This document shows, piece by piece, positions 43,180 through 46,429 of a stretch of 46,429 bases of DNA. Under the pieces are notes generated by a model. It worked only from the letters and a program-made list of their open reading frames with translations, had not been told where the DNA came from and made no database searches. The DNA is taken from NCBI GenBank assembly GCA_035686305.1, contig DASRZP010000051.1, positions 1 to 46,429 on the forward strand, written 5' to 3'. Numbering within the stretch: position 1 is the stretch's first letter; each line of letters opens with the position of its first letter. This stretch comes from Thermodesulfovibrionales bacterium. Its GTDB lineage: Bacteria; Nitrospirota; Thermodesulfovibrionia; Thermodesulfovibrionales; UBA9159. Both the position numbers and the translations under genes were made by a program.

Positions 43180-44646
43180 ATGATGGAGAAGAAACGCACA
43201 TTCGTTTATGGAGCCACACTGGTACTGATCGGGCTGATCATAGGACTCGGGATATCTTCAACCCTCAAGGTGCACTCGGTGGCCTTCACCGAGGAACCGA
43301 CGATATCAAAGGAGGCCGTTGATATCCTTTCAAAGACGGGACAGGCAATGGCAGAAGTCGCCGCAGCAGTGAAACCGGCGGTCGTCAATATCTCGTCCAC
43401 AAAAACCGTGCGAGTGCCGGGGTCTCAGTCTCCTTTCTTTGATGATCCTTTCTTCAGGAGATTCTTCGGCGATGAATTCGGCCACTTCGGGAGGCCGAGG
43501 GATTATAAACAGTCCGGTATCGGATCAGGGGTCATCGTGGATAAAGACGGCTATATCCTTACCAATAATCATGTGATTAAGGACGCCGATGAGATCAAGG
43601 TGAAATTATCGGACAAGAGAGAGTTCAAGGGAAAGGTGATTGGCACTGACCCGAAAACAGACCTCGCCGTGATCAAGATAGATTCGAACCATCTTCCGGT
43701 GATCAAACTGGGTGACTCAGAAAAATTGAAGGTCGGCGAAACGGTCATCGCGATCGGGAACCCCTTTGGGTTGAACCAGACTGTCACATCCGGTATCGTG
43801 AGCGCAACGGGCAGGGCGAATGTCGGCATTGCAGACTATGAAGATTTTATTCAGACCGACGCGGCGATCAACCCCGGCAACTCGGGTGGGGCGTTGGTGA
43901 ATGTGAAAGGCGAACTCGTGGGGATCAACACCGCCATCTTCAGCATGTCCGGAGGATATCAGGGAATCGGGTTTGCGGTCCCGAGCAGCATGGCGAAGGT
44001 TGTCATGGACAACCTCATTAAGAAAGGAAAGGTTGTGAGGGGCTGGCTTGGAGTTTCGATACAACCTGTCACTCCGGACCTTGCGAAGCAGTTTGGGATC
44101 AAAGACGACAAGGGCGTCCTCGTGGGAGACGTTGTTGAAAATAGCCCGGCTGAAAAGGCAGGTATCAAGAGGGGGGATGTCATCATAGAGTATGAGGGGA
44201 AGGATGTCAGCGATCCTTCAGGCTTGAGAAATAGTGTGGCAGGAACACCTCCGGGCAAACAGATCGCAATGAAGATCATCCGAGAAGGGAAGATGCAGAA
44301 GGTCAACGTCACGATTACGGAACTTCCCGCTGAAATGCAGCAACTTCAGGGGGAGGTCGAGAACCTTCTCAAGGGAGTCACCGTCCAAGGACTCACTCCT
44401 GAGTTGAGAAAGAGCCTTAATGTTCCCAAGAGAATAAACGGCGTTGTCGTAACCGACATTGAAGAGGGCAGCCGTGCCACGGGCTTTCTGATGCCGAAGG
44501 ATGTTATCATGGAGGTCAACAGGAAGAAGACAGCGAGTACAAAGGAATACGAGTCTGTTGTGTCAAAGATTCCATCTGGCCATGATATCCTGCTCCTTGT
44601 CTTCAGAAACGGATCGACAACCTATATACCTCTCTCGGCGCAGTAG
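43180..44646 (+). CDS. degP: HtrA/DegP-type periplasmic serine protease
   Basis: Quality-control protease of the envelope. An N-terminal membrane segment or signal (YGATLVLIGLIIGLGIS) precedes a trypsin-like domain with the triad His131 (LTNNHVI), Asp161 (KTDLAVIKID) and Ser235 (INPGNSGGAL). Two PDZ domains follow (GWLGVSIQPVTPDLAKQFG; second with VTDIEEGSRATGF). 488 residues. AAAGGAGGAG lies just before ATG 43180 (ATG 43183 also possible). Upstream, TTCACA (43113-43118) and TAGATA (43135-43140) are a possible weak promoter. The N-terminal helix lacks an obvious cleavage site, so it may remain anchored, as in DegS-like forms. Confidence 0.95.
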   Translation: MMEKKRTFVYGATLVLIGLIIGLGISSTLKVHSVAFTEEPTISKEAVDILSKTGQAMAEVAAAVKPAVVNISSTKTVRVPGSQSPFFDDPFFRRFFGDEFGHFGRPRDYKQSGIGSGVIVDKDGYILTNNHVIKDADEIKVKLSDKREFKGKVIGTDPKTDLAVIKIDSNHLPVIKLGDSEKLKVGETVIAIGNPFGLNQTVTSGIVSATGRANVGIADYEDFIQTDAAINPGNSGGALVNVKGELVGINTAIFSMSGGYQGIGFAVPSSMAKVVMDNLIKKGKVVRGWLGVSIQPVTPDLAKQFGIKDDKGVLVGDVVENSPAEKAGIKRGDVIIEYEGKDVSDPSGLRNSVAGTPPGKQIAMKIIREGKMQKVNVTITELPAEMQQLQGEVENLLKGVTVQGLTPELRKSLNVPKRINGVVVTDIEEGSRATGFLMPKDVIMEVNRKKTASTKEYESVVSKIPSGHDILLLVFRNGSTTYIPLSAQ

Positions 44647-44735
44647 CGGAAGAGACCTATAAAGTATCGGGGCGGGAAGACATCCTCAATACCGGCTGGG
44701 ACGGTCTCGTAGAGATTCTCGATAGAGGCGGCTAT

Positions 44736-45185
44736 GTGAGATATGACTTTAAAACAGCCACAAAGTTCCTCGATCTGAGCGCTGCACTCCTAGACGACTA
44801 TGACGGGGATCTGAACGTCGTGCATTCGGCTGCATCAGACTCCAGAGACCTTGAGGAGAGACTCAAGGCCCTCGCAAAGGGCATCGGAGACGTAACGGTC
44901 AACATATTCCTGAGAGAGATGAGAAGCATATGGGAGAAGGCCGAACCCTTTCCCTCTGAACTTGTGGTCACGGCGGCAAGATGTATGGGTATTCTTGCTT
45001 CGCATGGCAAGGACAGAGGGAAAATCCTGACATCTTTGAAGAAGGCATGGACTGACGAAGGAAGGACGATAAAGGTTTTTCCGGATTTCGAGGCGGCCCT
45101 TGTTAGGCTCGGCAAGGATTACTGCAGAAAGAGTCTTTGCGGCAGATGCCCGATGAAATGTGAATGCAAAGGAATAAAAGAATGA
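44736..45185 (+). CDS. HhH-GPD-like DNA-repair-type protein, 5' end missing
   Basis: The encoded protein has a helix-hairpin-helix segment (LAKGIGDVTVNIFLREMRSI) and a C-terminal Cys cluster (CRKSLCGRCPMKCEC) like the iron-sulfur loop of endonuclease III relatives, though its spacing (C-x4-C-x2-C-x3-C-x-C) is not the classical C-x6-C-x2-C-x5-C. The first canonical start is GTG 44736. The frame is open upstream to 44586, and codons from about 44649 read as the same family (EETYK, GREDILNTGWDGLVEILDRG) without any ATG, GTG or TTG. Homologues have about 60 more residues before this point. The front of the gene appears deleted at the degP stop. It may be non-functional. Confidence 0.6.
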   Translation: MRYDFKTATKFLDLSAALLDDYDGDLNVVHSAASDSRDLEERLKALAKGIGDVTVNIFLREMRSIWEKAEPFPSELVVTAARCMGILASHGKDRGKILTSLKKAWTDEGRTIKVFPDFEAALVRLGKDYCRKSLCGRCPMKCECKGIKE

Positions 45186-45194
45186 CGTACATGT

Positions 45195-45941
45195 CTATAT
45201 CTGCTCCGGCGGAATGTTATCCGGTCTATGGGCGACAAAATATGTGATATTCAATTTCCTGAGCCTTTCCTCGACGTGGGGATAGAGGATAATTTCCTCC
45301 ACCTCAAAGTCCTCAAAGCCGGTGTGAATATTCTTAAGCTTTCGTCTCAATGCCTTAATGTTCTCAGGAGGACTGAAACTTACCATACATGCGGGATGGC
45401 AGTTCACTCCATGCCGGATGAGATTTTCGAGGGCATTTATCTGCAGATCGAATCCTTCGGGCAGAGAGCCGGTGAGTCGAGAGAACTCTTCCCTGCATGT
45501 CCCCTTCAGGCTCACGCGAACATGGAGATTCCGGTATTTCGAAAGATCCCTCGCGCGGTCCTCGTTTTCACCTATGAGAACGCCGTTTGTTTCAAGAATA
45601 AAGAGAAACCTATTATCAATGAGAGCGAGGACGTTTACAAGATGCTCCCAGCCGATAGTCGGCTCATTCCCGCCGATACGCAAATGACTGAGACGCTTCT
45701 TCTCTGCAATCCCCATCAGTCTTTTTGCAACATCTTCCGGACGGTAAAACTCTCCGTGATCGAAGGGGTGCGACACCACCTTCCAGGCCCAGCAAAATAC
45801 GCATCGCAGGCAGCAACCCACGCAATCCGCGGTGGATATTCCGCCGTAGAAGCGCGAAGGTCTGAAACGGTAGTATTTTCTTAGACCATCCTTGCAGACT
45901 TCTTTCCTGGTCAATTCTGCAAGTTTGACCGGATCAAACAT
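45195..45941 (-). CDS. radical SAM protein
   Basis: A 248-residue S-adenosylmethionine radical enzyme. The 4Fe-4S motif CX3CX2C is Cys43, Cys47 and Cys50 within CCLRCVFCW; Cys40 and Cys44 add a dense Cys patch. RIGGNEPTIGWEHL corresponds to the GGE-type AdoMet region and LFILETNGVLIG to a later strand. No SPASM or auxiliary-cluster domain follows. ATG 45941 overlaps the end of the broken amrS by eight bases, so the two were one operon. It converges with the HhH gene at ten bases. Substrate is unknown. Confidence 0.85.
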   Translation of the reverse strand: MFDPVKLAELTRKEVCKDGLRKYYRFRPSRFYGGISTADCVGCCLRCVFCWAWKVVSHPFDHGEFYRPEDVAKRLMGIAEKKRLSHLRIGGNEPTIGWEHLVNVLALIDNRFLFILETNGVLIGENEDRARDLSKYRNLHVRVSLKGTCREEFSRLTGSLPEGFDLQINALENLIRHGVNCHPACMVSFSPPENIKALRRKLKNIHTGFEDFEVEEIILYPHVEERLRKLNITYFVAHRPDNIPPEQI

Positions 45942-46429
45942 CGGGAAATCTTCCAGGTATCACGGAGTCACATCCGGGACATTTGCCGCCTTTGATCTTA
46001 TGAGCGACAACGTCGAAAACATGTCTTTCAATGAGGAGTTCTCCACACGTATGACAATAGGTATTTTCACTCTTGTGACCAGGAACGTTTCCGATATAGA
46101 CATACCAGAGCCCTTCTCCTTTTCCGATCATCCACGCCTTTTCGAGGCGGGGGATAGGGAGTCAAGCGTGTATTCAAACCAGAGGGTGGGTTCATTGAAT
46201 GTCCATGAGATGCCGATGCATTTTGAAGCCATAGCCCGCTCTACTGATTCATCTGGAAGAAGATATTCTGAATACATGGACCCTTCTTTCCAGTGGGCTA
46301 TTTCCCAGTTCTGGCAGCCGGGGCATCTGAAGTTGCACCCCAGACTACCGAGAGAGAGCCATCTCGATCCCGGATAGAAATGGAAGACGGGTTTCTTCTC
46401 TATTGGATTTACTGAAAGCGATGATACCT
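45934..46429 (-). pseudogene. amrS: broken amrS (AmmeMemoRadiSam radical SAM gene), 5' end outside window
   Basis: Reading from the right edge on the minus strand, one frame encodes VNPIEKKPVFHFYPGSRWLS, the CX3CX2C site GCNFRCPGCQNWEIAHW, and GISWTFNEPTLWFEYTLDS, then ends at TGA (46128-46130). A second frame, overlapping, encodes the family's end: IPRLEKAWMIGKGEGLWYVY, IGNVPGHKSENTYCHTCG and the zinc-type Cys pairs to a stop at 45934. In intact AmrS proteins about 150 residues of barrel lie between these parts. They are missing, and the frame is shifted. The gene therefore has an internal deletion and cannot make the normal enzyme. Confidence 0.75.

Noticed and set aside
1-46429. tRNA, rRNA, CRISPR array, insertion-sequence transposase or prophage genes
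   Set aside because: None were recognised by eye on either strand; short repeats found here are tandem or palindromic and lack CRISPR spacing. A tRNA scan would settle the tRNA question.

Overview
The window is a 46.4 kb piece of a Gram-negative bacterial chromosome with moderately high GC. Evidence for the Gram-negative assignment is a MurE with the meso-diaminopimelate DNPR motif, FtsQ/FtsA/FtsW, a periplasmic HtrA protease and a futalosine-type menaquinone gene (mqnA). Gene content and style (PyrR attenuation of a pyr operon, futalosine menaquinone, an AmrS-type radical SAM protein) suggest Nitrospirota or a deltaproteobacterial relative. That placement is inference; no rRNA or tRNA is present to fix it.

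Layout. (1) 1-1624: the 3' end of a CopD-like membrane protein with a His/Met-rich C-terminal domain, then a secreted YtkA-like protein. (2) 1661-10186: pyrimidine operon pyrR-pyrB-pyrC-carA-carB, led by a strong promoter and a well-formed PyrR attenuator. Between carA and carB lie a flavin-reductase-like gene remnant and two unknown genes. A PPi-type phosphofructokinase gene follows (10251-11465). (3) 11541-18068: an accessory patch. It holds an unknown gene, an hsdM / DUF1016 nuclease / truncated hsdS operon without hsdR, a DUF1186 gene, and a SocA(Panacea)-like antitoxin gene plus a toxin-like partner, both carrying frame breaks. (4) 18122-21339, minus strand: an operon of GNAT, thiolase, GNAT and mqnA from one good promoter. 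(5) 21711-21919: a small DUF1059 gene. (6) 22162-41243: a complete dcw cluster under one promoter with MraZ-type operator repeats: mraZ, rsmH, ftsL, ftsI, murE, murF, mraY, dacA-like, murD, ftsW, murG, murC, murB, ddl, ftsQ, ftsA, ftsZ. Many genes overlap by four bases. (7) 41584-46429: HNH nuclease and aldo/keto reductase (minus), HtrA protease (plus), a 5'-truncated HhH DNA-repair-like gene, a radical SAM gene (minus) and a broken amrS running off the window.

Two themes stand out. First, regulation is readable at base level: PyrR attenuator with the pyrR Shine-Dalgarno inside the terminator, MraZ 10-bp repeats at the transcription start, a CTG start for ftsI, and a duplicated extended -10 before the toxin-antitoxin pair. 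Second, small lesions and insertions recur: in-frame palindromic inserts in pyrC and hsdM, and broken or shortened copies of a flavin reductase, hsdS, both toxin-antitoxin genes, an HhH gene and amrS. Either this lineage is eroding accessory genes, or part of this is assembly error; read mapping would separate the two.
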